A stretch of 64,000 nt of DNA from Ifrita kowaldi. Lineage: Eukaryota; Chordata; Aves; Passeriformes; Cinclosomatidae. Positions 11,178-22,452 of the stretch are shown piece after piece. The notes under the pieces are model-generated. The model saw only the letters and a list, made by a program, of their open reading frames with translations, was not told the origin of the DNA and did no database searches. The translations under genes and the position numbers were made by a program. How positions within the stretch are numbered: position 1 is the first letter of the stretch; each line of letters begins with the position of its first letter. The stretch covers positions 62,001 to 126,000 of the forward strand of contig VZRS01004060.1 in the NCBI GenBank assembly GCA_013398055.1. The letters run 5' to 3'.

Positions 11178-14009
11178 GTAATTTCAAAAATATGTCACAC
11201 AGCCAGAAGTTTTCAAGTGAGAGATCTGGGGATGAGAAAGTGTTGCCTTACTGAATTATCTGGTAGATGGGATATTTGCCATGGTTGTTTGATTCTTTTT
11301 GGCATTTTTTTTTAAACCAGATTTAAAATCTTGCAGGTGATTTGTGAAAAATATTTATTTGTACTTATTTTGCAGTATCTTGTTTATCTCATCATTGCGA
11401 AGGGAGATCACATTATTAGGACTTGTTTTACTGATGTTGCCTCTGCATCTCCTTCCCCTTTTTTTCAGTCCCCATCCTTCCAGATATGAATGTAACCCAG
11501 TGAGAGCAAAATGCTGCAATCCAAATCCAGATTTCTTTTTCTCAGAAAAATCACATTCTTGATATTTAAATAAATGAGATAGACAGTAATAATAGATAAG
11601 AGACAGGATGATTACAGGTGAGTAGCTAAAACAGAGTAATGAAATGTTCTGTGAAATGTCAGAGAGGTTTATAGAGCACAGAGGAATGATTACAACTGGG
11701 ACTTCATTGGGCTCTCCTGTTTCTTAAAAGAAACTAAGCAAAATAAATCAGAAAAGGAAAAACTGTTTGACCCGCATGACTGTGAAGATCATCACTATTA
11801 CATTTTTTAACATTCCAGGTTTGATAAAATTTTCTCCAAATAAAACTGGATTTTTCTAGGACTTTCCCGGCTTATCCATGAAACATGCTGGGGCATTGTC
11901 TGGGAGAATAGGAGTTGGCAGAGGTCACATCCATGCCAGGGAGTGTCCTAAAAATTAAGCAGTATAGAAATACAAGGACCCTGGCTTAGGCCATGTCCAA
12001 ACCCTGTTGAGTTTATCAGTCCAGACAGAGCTGTAAAACCCAGTAATCTTAGAGCTTCACAGATTTCTATTATGAAAATAAGAGCCTCAAAGCTTTACAA
12101 TGCTTTGTCTGGGTCAAGTTCCATCTCTTCAGGAAGAAGTAAAAATACCCAAAGGAGTTTGGTTGGAGACAGAGTTACTCAAATTATTTGTCTTGTTCTA
12201 GTACTATGACTTTATCCTAGGAAGAGCTAAAGGGACCCCCAGGCTTTGCGAGGTTCTGGAAGCAGCCTTTATATCTCCATAAAGTAGGACCCTTTAAAGC
12301 TTGTCCATGACCACATGAACATTCCCCCATCCATCCCAAGAAACATAAAATCACCTGCTGCCTGTAAAGGCAAAATATTTTGTTGTGCAGCCGGTAATGC
12401 TGCAGAACAAGAGTGGGTGATGCAGTTCCAGCTCTTTGCTGCTGACAGGCTGGAGATGTTCTGCTCCAGCAGATGGGGACAGGAAGGACATGAAGGCCCA
12501 GAATCTTCATTTCTCCCACTGTTGGAAGGCAGTCAGCAGCTTGTTGTACCACTGGAAGAGTAACACTTCTGCATGACTAGGAAGATTTTCCACTTGGTAG
12601 AGATTCCTGGAAGGAGCGACTGTTTAAGCTGCCTCCTATCCCTTCTTTCTTCTGCTCTGTTCCCATGACTTGGGGATCCCTGGTAAGGGGTGATTGTGCT
12701 ATTTTGGTCATGGATTTATGCACACAACTTGCAGCACTTGCTTGCTAAGCACTAAGCAAGCTGTATCCCATAATAATATTGTTCTATCATCTTTGTCTAA
12801 ATGTGTTTTTAGAGGAGGAGTTGTTTGATTTTTGGAGGAAGAATAAGGAAGAGAGAAAATGCCTACAGCATAATTAAAAAGTTGTTGCTCTAATTTTTCT
12901 CCTCACTTTAGAATCCTCTGTTGGCTTTAATTAAGTGCTTGAATTAAGATCGTAAGGCAAACTCCATTTGATGTTTTTTTTCTCTTTTTTTTTTAAATGA
13001 AAGCAAGCTCACTCACCAGGTGGGTTTCTCCTCAGGTGCTTGCTACTCTAATATAGACAATCCACATGGGCATCTCTGCAGGCAGTGTGCTTTCTTCCTG
13101 AGTGCTCGGGGGCTCCAAAGAGGTGCCTGTCCCTGCTGTCCCCAGCTGTGTTGTGGGAAGACGTTGGCAGTTCCGTGAGCATTTCAAGGATGTGTGCAGC
13201 GAGGAGGGACAGGGATCCTTGAGGGTGGCTCACAGATTCATAACTGGGGGCAACGAGATGAAATTGAACAAAAGCAAAATGAGGTTGGATATCTTGACAA
13301 ACTTCTTAAGTGCCTGTTAGATCATTTGTGAGAGAGAGTCCCAGAGGTACCCACAGATGCTGTGTTGGTAGAGTCACTTAAAAGTGTCTGTCTAGGTCAT
13401 CATATGCTCCCTATTGCTGCAGCATCTAAAAGGCAACCACAGAGGCTTAGGAAACTGGGCCAAGAGGGACTTGGGGAGGTCATTTTGGCCTCAAGAGATG
13501 AATGATCATACTTAAAACATCCCCAGAAGACATCTATCAAACAATAATGAGAAATACAACCCCTCATGGGGGAAAGAGCTATTATTTTTCCCATCGTAAA
13601 TATGAAAAATCAAAAATAAATGGAAGACAAAAGTTTCAACCAAGTCACACAGAAATTACAGGGTAGAGATGGGAATTGAAGTCAAAGCCTTGCAGAGTAA
13701 ATACAGCACCAAAGGAACATTCTTTAGTCTAACTGGTCTATATCAGGAATTGATGAGCACCTTTTTTCACGCAGGACTATTTTTATTCTGTACTGTTGAC
13801 TAGGCAGGTGGACTTCTGGCTCTCCTCAGTCCCCATGGAATTTCTTATTTCCTCATAAATTCTTGAAAAAAAAAAAGAGAAGATTGATCATTATTGGTAA
13901 TTTGCCAGTTTTAGCAAAAATATCATTTATCGCAAACATAATAAATGATTTATGCTTGTGATCTTTTAGACTTTATCATTTAAATTTCTTCCTAGGGATT
14001 TAGAGGTGG

Positions 14010-14092
14010 GCCTGGCATTGCTGGTTTAGTGGTTGGACACAATGATCTTAAAGGTCTTTTCTAACCTTAATGACTCTGTGATTCTATGAATT
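14010..14092 (+). repeat. CR1 3'-terminal fragment
   Basis: Reads GTTTAGTGGTTGGACACAAT, GATCTTAAAGGTCTTTTCTA and the tail GACTCTGTGATTCTATGAA. The body upstream is absent. Confidence 0.85.
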
Positions 14093-16329
14093 GCCACCTA
14101 CCTTGCTTTTCCTGACAGCTGAACACTCTTCAATGTACAAGAAGGAAAATATTCCCAAGCAAATCTGGGAACCTCAGAACTGATATTAAATAGCTGATCT
14201 TGTTCACTTCTTGTTCCTATTATAGCCTAGCCAAGACTAGGAAGAAAATCAAAAACACTGGACAATTTCTAAATGGAATTTTATTGCTGTTGGGATCTCT
14301 TCTGGATTGTTTTGTGCTACAATGATAGTGAGGTGTTACAAACATATCCGAAGAATGATGAAGTGTAAACTCCTGTTGATGGACAATCTAGCCAAAGAGA
14401 GAAAAGAAATCACAATTATCTTTTCCATGTAAACTGCTTGCTGAGCCATCATTTGGAAATTTAGTCAAAACATGTGAATATTTAAAATTTTTTTGAGACT
14501 TATCAGTAATCAGAACCCGGACTGCGGGATTTGCCAGCGGTCCAAGAGCCAGCACCTGTTTTGTTAATGGAACTATTCAAGTTATTCTGGGTTTACACCA
14601 GTGGCATGAACTGAGGATATAAGCTATGGCTTTTGAAAACCAGTTACTTTGGGTGTCTTTGGTTTCGGGTAACGACTTTGCTTTACTTGCTTTGGTGTGG
14701 GTTAACATGTGTGATCACAATTTTATGAAAATCAAACACCTGTTTCGCACTTGACACTCACAATATGACAAGGCCAAAGTGATTCCAAATCTAGATCCCC
14801 CGTGTTGCCAGCTTGTAACGTGATCTGTGGGGGGATAATAGGCATGCACTGATTGCAGCAGGACAGGAATGAACAAACTCAGTCTGTAGGTTGGGAGGAG
14901 AAGGAAGGTGCAGAATCTACTTGGGCTGGGAGACTTGACTGGCCTTTTTTTACCCTGCCTGCTAAATATTTGTTCAGCTTGAATTATACTTTTTTTTTTT
15001 TAAGGATTCATCTCATCCAACATTTCATGTCAAAAAATTAGATTTCCATGAAACAGTCACCCCAAACTCTCTTTAAAACTGACGGAAAGAAATAGGGATC
15101 TTTGGAGAATCCATTTGCTGACTTGTCTACTGTGGAGAAGTGAAGCCCCTCAGGAACTGCTTATTTTCATGTGTTGATTCCAAACATAGTGGTCTAGACT
15201 AGACAGAAACAACTAGCTTTCAGAGCCCTAGCTCCATGCAATGTAATTTGTCTTGTTTTAGGAATCTGTTTGCCTCTTTTTTAGTTACAGATGCCAGTTT
15301 TGAAAGCACGGCCAGACATTATTTCTCAGTGAATGAGTTGAGCAGCTCCAATAAAAATACAAGTATAATCCATGCCATCCTCAAAGGCACTCAGAAAATG
15401 CATGCATGTCTGGTCCTGACTTGTTAACAACCATAAAGACAGCACTTGGAAGTATTTAATACAGCTATATGAACCATGCACTCTCAAAGAGCTTCATCTG
15501 CTATATTTCCTCCCAGTGGCAAATAAAAAAAAATCCAGTATAATTAGGGCATAATTCTGTTAAATTTGTGCAATAAAAGCATTATTAAAAGAAAGAAAAG
15601 ATTGCCCTTATAGACTGTGCTGCAGTGGAATCAAGCATAGCTTGTTAGAGTTATTTTTGTTATTATTGCATTACTTGGCTATTGTGTTACCCCTGAAATG
15701 CTGTAAAGGAAGGAAAAGGCCGTGTAGATGGAATTTCAAAGTGATTCCTTTATCCAATATTAAAATTTCATTGGCTACATATGTGCAGAGTGAGGTCTTG
15801 GAGGAGTTGTTTGCCATGTGTGTTACTGAAGCTCAGCTCCTTGAGACCAAATTTCCCATGGACACAACCTGCCCACAGACACCATCAGGGCCTGAAATCT
15901 GAAAAATCTGAAAAAATTGCTTCAGCCAGGTTGGTGATTTTTTGAGGAAGTTAAATTAACCTCAAATCTGCCCCAAGTATACCCTTTGCAGATGTACAGA
16001 CACAGACATCCTGCCAATTAAGGACAGAGATAGAAAGCTTTGAAAGGCACTGAGGTTCAGCAGGATGTGGCATTTCCTTGTGTCCTGGGGAGAATAACAT
16101 TTTACCAGGCTACAGAGAATGTCTACACAACTCTTCTCACCCCTTCTCTCAGAGAAACACTTTCAGTCTGTTGTAGATACACTAAAGAAATGCCTCACAT
16201 GGACTCGAGTGACATTAACTACAGGAGCATAAAGTGGGATATGCAGAATCTACTGGAGAAGAGAGCTGTGCTGAGATCTAAAGGTGCAGATTTGCCCCTC
16301 TTGTCTGCTCTTGTGAGACCCCTGCATCC
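14093..16329. other. unique non-coding sequence
   Basis: No dispersed repeat was recognised. The interval 14280-14830 keeps CpGs and low-complexity-free text and could be a conserved non-coding element. The frame at 16040-16405 runs into the following CR1 and is not a gene. Confidence 0.45.
14280..14830. promoter_or_regulatory. possible conserved non-coding element
   Basis: Non-repetitive, with several retained CpGs (AACCCGGACTGCGGGATTTG, GGTTTCGGGTAACGACTTTG, CTGTTTCGCACTTGACACTC) amid AT-rich motifs and no coding frame. This is compatible with a distal enhancer but unproven. Confidence 0.2.
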
Positions 16330-16827
16330 AGCTCTGAGGTCCCCAGCACAGAAAACATATTGGGCTGTTGGAGTCAGTCTAGAGGAGGGTAAGAGAGATC
16401 ATTAAAGGGATGGAGCACCTCTCCTGTGAGGAAAGGCTAAAAAGAATTGGGATTGTTCAGCCTGGAGAACAGGAGGTTTTGGGATGACCTAATTGTGGCC
16501 TCCCAGTACCTGAAGGGAGATGACAAGAAAGATGGAGAGAGACTTTTTACAAGGGCCTAGACTGACAGGACAAGGAGGTATGGTTTCAAACTGACAGAGA
16601 GTGGGTTTAGATTGGATATTAGGAAGAAACTCTTCCGTGTGAGGGTGATGAGGCCCTGGCACAGGTGGCCCAGTGAAGCTTTGGATACCCTTTCCCTGGA
16701 AGCACTCAAAGCCAGATTAGACAGGACTTGGAGCAACCTGGTCTAGTGGAAGTTGTCCCTGTCCATGGCAGGAATTGATGATCTTTCAGGTCCCTTCCAA
16801 CCCTGACCATTCTATGATTCTATGAAT
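16330..16827 (+). repeat. CR1 fragment, about 500 bp, sense
   Basis: A long 3' piece that includes ATTGGGATTGTTCAGCCTGG, CAGTACCTGAAGGGAGATGA and TTAGATTGGATATTAGGAAG. It continues through the ORF2 C-terminal region (GAGGCCCTGGCACAGGTGGC, TCCCTGGAAGCACTCAAAGC) to the tail ACCATTCTATGATTCTATGA. ORF2 is broken by stops. It is among the most complete CR1 copies in the window, yet still lacks most of ORF2. Confidence 0.95.
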
Positions 16828-17149
16828 CTGCAACAGAGCTCTTAAAGAAAAGTCCACCTCTGAGCTGACCAAACATGGGATTCCTTCCCATGTTATTTAT
16901 GCATGAGTGCCTGAGAGACCAGTGGAAATAGTGAGGACATTCACATAGAGATACTCACTCCTAAACTCTGAAGCAGAGATTCATCCAGCAAACACTGAGC
17001 TACAACTGAGTTGCAATTCAGTTTCAGAACCACATCTGTCAAGGCAGTGCCTTTACATGAGCTGGGAACTGATGTTCCCATTAAGTCAAGGGAGATCTTA
17101 TCAGTACAGCCAGCAGAGCTGGGGCAGGTAACAATCTTATCTTGGAGCA

Positions 17150-17322
17150 GACACCTCTGTCTGCCCAGGAAGGTTGTGAATCTTCCCTCTCTGGAGATAT
17201 TCAAAACCTACCTGGATGTGTTCCCAATGTAACTTGCTTTAGGTGACCCTGCCTTGGCAGGGAGGTTGGACCGGATGATCTCCAGATGTTCTGTCCAACC
17301 CTAATTATTCTAAGATTCTGTG
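17150..17322 (+). repeat. CR1 3' end, different subfamily
   Basis: CCCAGGAAGGTTGTGAATCT, GATATTCAAAACCTACCTGG, TAGGTGACCCTGCCTTGGCA, GGATGATCTCCAGATGTTCT and the tail TTCTAAGATTCTGTGA. The 'GACCCTGCCTTGGCAGGGAGG' block sets this group apart from the copies with a CCCTGCCCATGGCAGGG hairpin. Confidence 0.9.
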
Positions 17323-17883
17323 ATCTGATTATCTGGACAGTCAACCAGACTGTTGGCTATGTTGACTTGATAAAAGATTCATTTCACTACACACATTGTG
17401 CCACTTCTGGTGCTGTAAGTTTTTCCATTTGGCCTCCAGTTTCTGCGCCAGACCTTGTGGGTCTCCTGTAAGGCTTCTGCCACATCTGCCAGTGTTGTGC
17501 AGATGTCTCAGGAATGTTGGAGCATCTCAAACGTCACTAGAAGCCTGTGTTTAATAACCAAATCTGGAGCTTTGTCTAAATCTGAAGCTGAATCCTATTA
17601 GAGTAACAGAATTCAGTTGCCTTAACACAGGCTTCTCATGCCATTGGAGGCACTTCTGGATATCCAAGACATCTGCACGGCACTGACAGATATGACATGG
17701 GACTGATGGAAACCAGCAGCCTTCTGGAATGGCAGCTGGAGGCCAGGGGGGAAACCTATGAGGTCTCAGATGGCACAAGATGCCTGTGAGTGAGTGACTG
17801 AACTGATCCAGAAGTGTCTGTATTGGAACCTGTTTCCTCCATTTCCCCCTTTAGTAAATGGAGAGACACAAGGAGCACAACTT

Positions 17884-17930
17884 GTTTTCTTAAACTTAAG
17901 CTTGTTCCTTAAGTTTTCTTAAACTTAAGC
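17884..17930 (+). repeat. 18-bp direct repeat, period 29
   Basis: GTTTTCTTAAACTTAAGC occurs at 17884-17901 and again at 17913-17930. Each unit contains a CTTAAG palindrome and the spacer carries an inverted AAGTTTTC, so the block can also fold back on itself. It probably arose by local slippage. Confidence 0.8.
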
Positions 17931-18127
17931 CCCTGACCAACTGGCAATGGTTTTGGGAATGGTTATCACAGTTCTGATACAGTGGTCTCGCATTAGTTTA
18001 AGGTAAGGGCACTCCAAAAACAGGAACCTGCATTTCCCTCCTGAAAGGAAAAACCTTTGAATGTTTTTCTTGTATCAAAGCCAGACAATCCTGAAATTTA
18101 ATTTGAAATTTAATAATTCTTATAAGG

Positions 18128-18150
18128 ATGATAATAATAATAATAATAAT
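18128..18150 (+). repeat. (AAT)n microsatellite
   Basis: About seven ATA/AAT triplets. Confidence 0.9.
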
Positions 18151-18808
18151 CTGCAATGCTAATTTAAAGTTTATATTAGCAATTCAGATTGCATGTTCTG
18201 CTTTGAAAAGAGTATATTGCATTATATAGTAATTATGATGTAATAATTAAATGGTAATAATGTTAATCTTTTAATTCATCATGAATTTAAAACAAAAAGA
18301 AGCATGGTCAGTAAGGATTGTTCCCTTGAAGACTCTTGATCTTCTTCTCTACAATGCAACTTTTTTTCTAGTTTTAAATTTAAACTCATTTTCCGCTGTT
18401 GATTTGTGCAAAATAAAACAAGGACATTTTGCCCTTTCTTAGGATTTTCCACCATAATTCTTTGTGGCTTGGCATGTATTTCCTTTACTTCCAAAGCTGT
18501 TTCATGGCCCTGCTTCTATTTACAGCTCCAAGGGTGAGCTAGACCTTGCTGGTCTGCCCTGTGATGTGATTCTTGTTGTTTCAGACAGGGAAGAAGGGCT
18601 GCACCTGAGCCAGGTTAATTGAACCACACCTTCTCCTAGTACCAGTGGTTCACAGTGATCTGCTTTATCATGTGCTGGATTCCCAGCTGGCAAAAATGAG
18701 CTCAGTTCTCTCCTCTCCCGGTTTTCACCAGCCCTGTGCAAGCAGGGAGGATGGCAGAGCAGATTCCCTGAGCTGGACAGCCTGGCCAACAGTTTAAAGT
18801 GTAATTTA

Positions 18809-18832
18809 ATTTTTTTTTCTCTCTCTCTCTTT
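18809..18832 (+). repeat. T run plus (CT)n
   Basis: A poly-T tract followed by seven CT units. Confidence 0.85.
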
Positions 18833-19228
18833 GCATCTGCCAGTTTGCATGGTGCAGCCTTTTGCTTAGCTACCCAGCCTGAGAAGTGTCCACAGTTATC
18901 AGCTCTCACCAAATTGCTGAAGGGTGAAATTTCACCATTTCTGCCAGAAAAAAGCAGGTTTTTTTTTTTCTTTTTTCCTTCCCCCGCTGCCCCCTCATCA
19001 AGACAAATAGCATTATTTCCCTAGAGAACCAGATCCTCTGTAAGAACAGAAGGACTTTTTAATTCCTTTACCTCAAATGGAAATCTGTTGTACCCTCTCT
19101 CGCTTTTCCTCACTGATACACCCAGACTATTCAGCAAAGGAGTAAATCCTTTCTGAAGCCAGGATATACCAGTACAAGTACATGATTGGAGGCAAAAGAT
19201 GTTTCCAAAAGGCTAAAGATCAGTCCTG

Positions 19229-19300
19229 AGAATCAGGACACCTGGTTTCTCTCCATGGCCCTGCCCCTGTGTCCCAGGCAGCCATTTACCCTCTGTGAAT
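19229..19300 (+). repeat. possible ancient MIR/CORE-SINE fragment
   Basis: AATCAGGACACCTGGTTTCT, TGGCCCTGCCCCTGTG and CCATTTACCCTCTGTG follow the order of the MIR consensus (CCTGGGTTC, GCTCTGCCAC, CTTAACCTCTCTGTG), with heavy divergence. Recognition is by eye against a remembered consensus only. Confidence 0.35.
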
Positions 19301-22300
19301 GTTTATTTACCTTTCTGCATTTGTGTTTCTTTATAAGCCATTTAGAATTTGCCAGGCATGAATTAACATTTAGTACTCATTGGATGACTCAGACAAAAAA
19401 TGATCTGTGCTGTAGAATGGAAAAATATTAATGGAAGTTATTAATATTGATGTAATGTGTTACAGATATCATTTAATCTGTTATTGTAGATTTCTTTGCA
19501 GGCTTATTGCTGAGCTATCATTTAATTTTTCCCAGTCCCCCAACAGTCTGAAGCTGCTTTCTTTCTGAATCCACAGCTTTTACCCAGCACGAAAAAGTGA
19601 TTTTTCCCTTTAAGCCCCCTTCCCACTACATTACATTTCAAACTATATTACACAGGTTACATTATGGGTAGCTGCACATGAAGGCCACGATGTAATTCAG
19701 CATGACACATGACAAGCAAAGATGTGTTGAAATACCTGAGACTATTAGATCCAAACAACCATCTGTTAAAGTTTTTTATTACCACATAAATATTCTCCTG
19801 GCTGACCAGTGTCTCAGAGGAATAAATACTCCGTCAGAGGGAAACCAAAACCCCACGTATTGGCCAAGTATGAGGTTGTTAAGAGAAAAAAAAGGAAAAA
19901 ACCTGGTTTTGTACGTGTTCTTCTCATGTTAGAAATAACAAAACCCAGTAATAATGCAAAAAAAATATGCACAAGCCTATCTAATCGTACTGAAAATAGG
20001 TAATAGAGGATACAGATAGTAAAGGACATTAGAGACATATAAGATTTCTTCACAAAGAAAAGGCTGATGAAAAAATGAAGGGAACTTTGCTGCGGGAGTG
20101 TTGGGAGACTGGCAGGGTTTTTGGAATCAAGCTCAAGGTACAAAAGAAAGTCAAGGTGATACTAAAATAGGATTTTTCACTTTTCTGGCATTACACTGTA
20201 GAAATAATCTGATTTAAGATGAAATCAAGGGAGTCAGGTGGAAGGACTGGGGAAAAAGCAGTGCAGCAGGTCATGGACAAGGAATGAGATGGTGGTGGCA
20301 GCCTTGTGCTAATCAAAGCTGTGGAGAATGGCTGTGAAAGTTGAAGGGCCAGGAAGGTGTCAGAAAACAAAAAGGAAAAATAAATGATAGGGAAAATAAA
20401 TCTTGTTTTAAGCTTTGGAGCTAATAAATGTATTCCTAATAAACAATTATGCAGAAAGCTGAGCTGACAGGAAAAGAGCTACCTGGAAAATTGTTTTTGT
20501 GTGAAGGTCACAATAAGTTAGAAGTTGCTCATCAAAAAGAGACTGGAAAAGACACTGAGGAACAAACAGACCTTTGCACATAAAGAAAAATGGTAGAGAA
20601 GATGCTTGCCTAGAGCTTGGGATGTGCTCCACACTCTTAATTTTGGTAGAAGTGCTAAGATGGTTGGAAATAAGCACAAAGTATAATATATTTAAACTGG
20701 ATTTCACTGTGCACAGGTCTGCAAGTACTGCAGACTGCCAGTATGATGAACCCTGTCTGTTCCAGGCCAGAAGGAGCTGTGGAGAACAAAAATTTAGAAA
20801 TAATGTGATGCTTTCTGTCAGTGCTACTTATGAATTGAAAGTACAATGGTTCCCCAAAACATTTTCAAGATAAGGTGCTCTTTCTAGCAGATGAGAATGA
20901 GGGATTAGAAATGCAGGAAAGTACCAACAGTTTTGTTCAGTTCTGTCAGGAACTAAAGACAATCTCAGCCATGAAAAATCTAGGAACAATTCATAACATT
21001 TGTGGTGAGCTGCAGTTTAACAGTGAGAGATGACACAACAGCATTATGAATGGTATATTCTGGCTGTAGTATAAACTCCCAGGTCTTTTAGAAAATGTTG
21101 CTGTTGTGTGTGAAGTAAATTTATGCCATTTTAAATTTACAGTTTCTGTAAATACTGGTGTGTTTTACTACACCATTTCTGTCTTCCTTTCTCCTCCCTA
21201 TCTGCTGCTTTTTACCCCCCGTTCTGATCTCAAGTGACAGAAAAAAATAAACCAAGAATAATAGTGAGTCATGTTTATTATGCGCAGTGAGCATAGGTCT
21301 CTGACAGAGACCTCAACACCTCTTTGGCCACATTTTGGTCTTTGCTGAGACTGTTTTTCAGTTGGAAAACCAGCTTAACCATCCCCTTGGGAATTTCTTC
21401 TGTGTGGGTTAATTACAGATGGTGAAGAGCAAACTTAGCAGTTCCTGGATAAACCACTCTATGGAGTCAAGAGCGAAAGTAAAATAACACTATTTGGGAC
21501 ATTCCTTCAAGCCACACTTTCCTTGTCATTAGAACAAGTTCCTTGTTGTACAAGCATAATGGGGCAAATTAGGGTAGCTTTGGGGATACTCTAATTTAGG
21601 CCATGAATAGGTCAAGTCCTTGGTGACTTGAGTCATTTGAGACTATTCGAACAAGGAGTCAGAAAAAAAGGTTTTATAACTGTCCTGTTCTTGGACCAGG
21701 CAAATATCAGACTGGAAAAGGCATTGTTCTGAACTGTGAAGGTATCCCTGAAAGTTCATGTTCTACTTACTGTAATACCTAAACAAATTATGTTGATGCC
21801 AGTTCAGAAAACAATGCAAAACCAGTGGCCGGTGTCTTTCATTCTTCATCAATGGCTCTCTTTTTGTGTGTGTATTTGTGGCTGTGTCTCCCTCCCATGA
21901 AAATCAAGTGATGCTGATGTCCATTTGACCCTATGGGGAATGTGGTTGCTGATGTGAAAGTTTAAAAAATCATCTAAAATTTTGTTGGACTGAAATAAAG
22001 GGTAACTAAAAGAATAAAACTAAACTAGTAAGGTAGGATCCTGTTTTAGCACTCTTAGTGAAAAAATATATGCTTTGGTTGCACAAAAGGTTTTGATTTG
22101 ATGCAAGAACCATTTGATAAAAAACTATTGCGAAACACTGGAATAATTTCCATTATACTTTATAGTACTTGGGGCTAGTCCATCCTACTGACTGAGTCGG
22201 AGAGTGGACAGTTGTCCTTGTTAACAGAGGTGGAAAGGAAGCTCTTGTTTGAGTTATTTAATCTTTGTTTTTAGATTCTGATTAATTTGTTGATTTAGCA

Positions 22301-22402
22301 ATCAAAGATCAGTTTCAGATTTCCTGAATGGTACATTCATATTGTTCTGAGCAAGGACAGCAACATATTTTGGGCCACAGGCTGCAAAATAGCTGGAGTA
22401 GC

Positions 22403-22452
22403 CCTGTTATACATGAGGTCAGACTGCAATGGCCCCTTCTAGCTTAGAAAAC
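22403..22452 (+). repeat. old CR1-like 3' fragment
   Basis: ACATGAGGTCAGACTGCAAT followed by GGCCCCTTCTAGCTTAGAAA resembles the 3' segment of deeply diverged sauropsid CR1 (GGTCGGACTAGATGATCACA, then GGTCCCTTCTGGCC). No octamer tail remains. Confidence 0.4.

Larger units (their letters stand above)
7546..14009. other. 6.5 kb repeat-poor stretch, no gene recognised
   Basis: Only a (TTTG)n microsatellite at 8915-8951 stands out. All open frames are at most 119 codons, have no recognisable motif and are often mirrored on the other strand. One frame at 11069-11177 (+) lies between an AG and a GT with protein-like composition and is listed separately as a weak exon candidate. Confidence 0.45.
17323..22402. 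other. 5 kb mostly unique stretch, no gene recognised
   Basis: Contains a short direct repeat (17884-17930), an AAT microsatellite (18128-18150), a CT run (18809-18832) and a MIR-like piece (19229-19300). A 130-codon open frame on the - strand at 18520-18912 shows no domain, no splice context and arginine/serine-rich composition typical of a chance frame, so I do not call it. Confidence 0.45.

Noticed and set aside
18520..18912. 130-codon minus-strand frame
   Set aside because: Serine/arginine-rich text over a poly-pyrimidine tract with no domain. It is probably chance.
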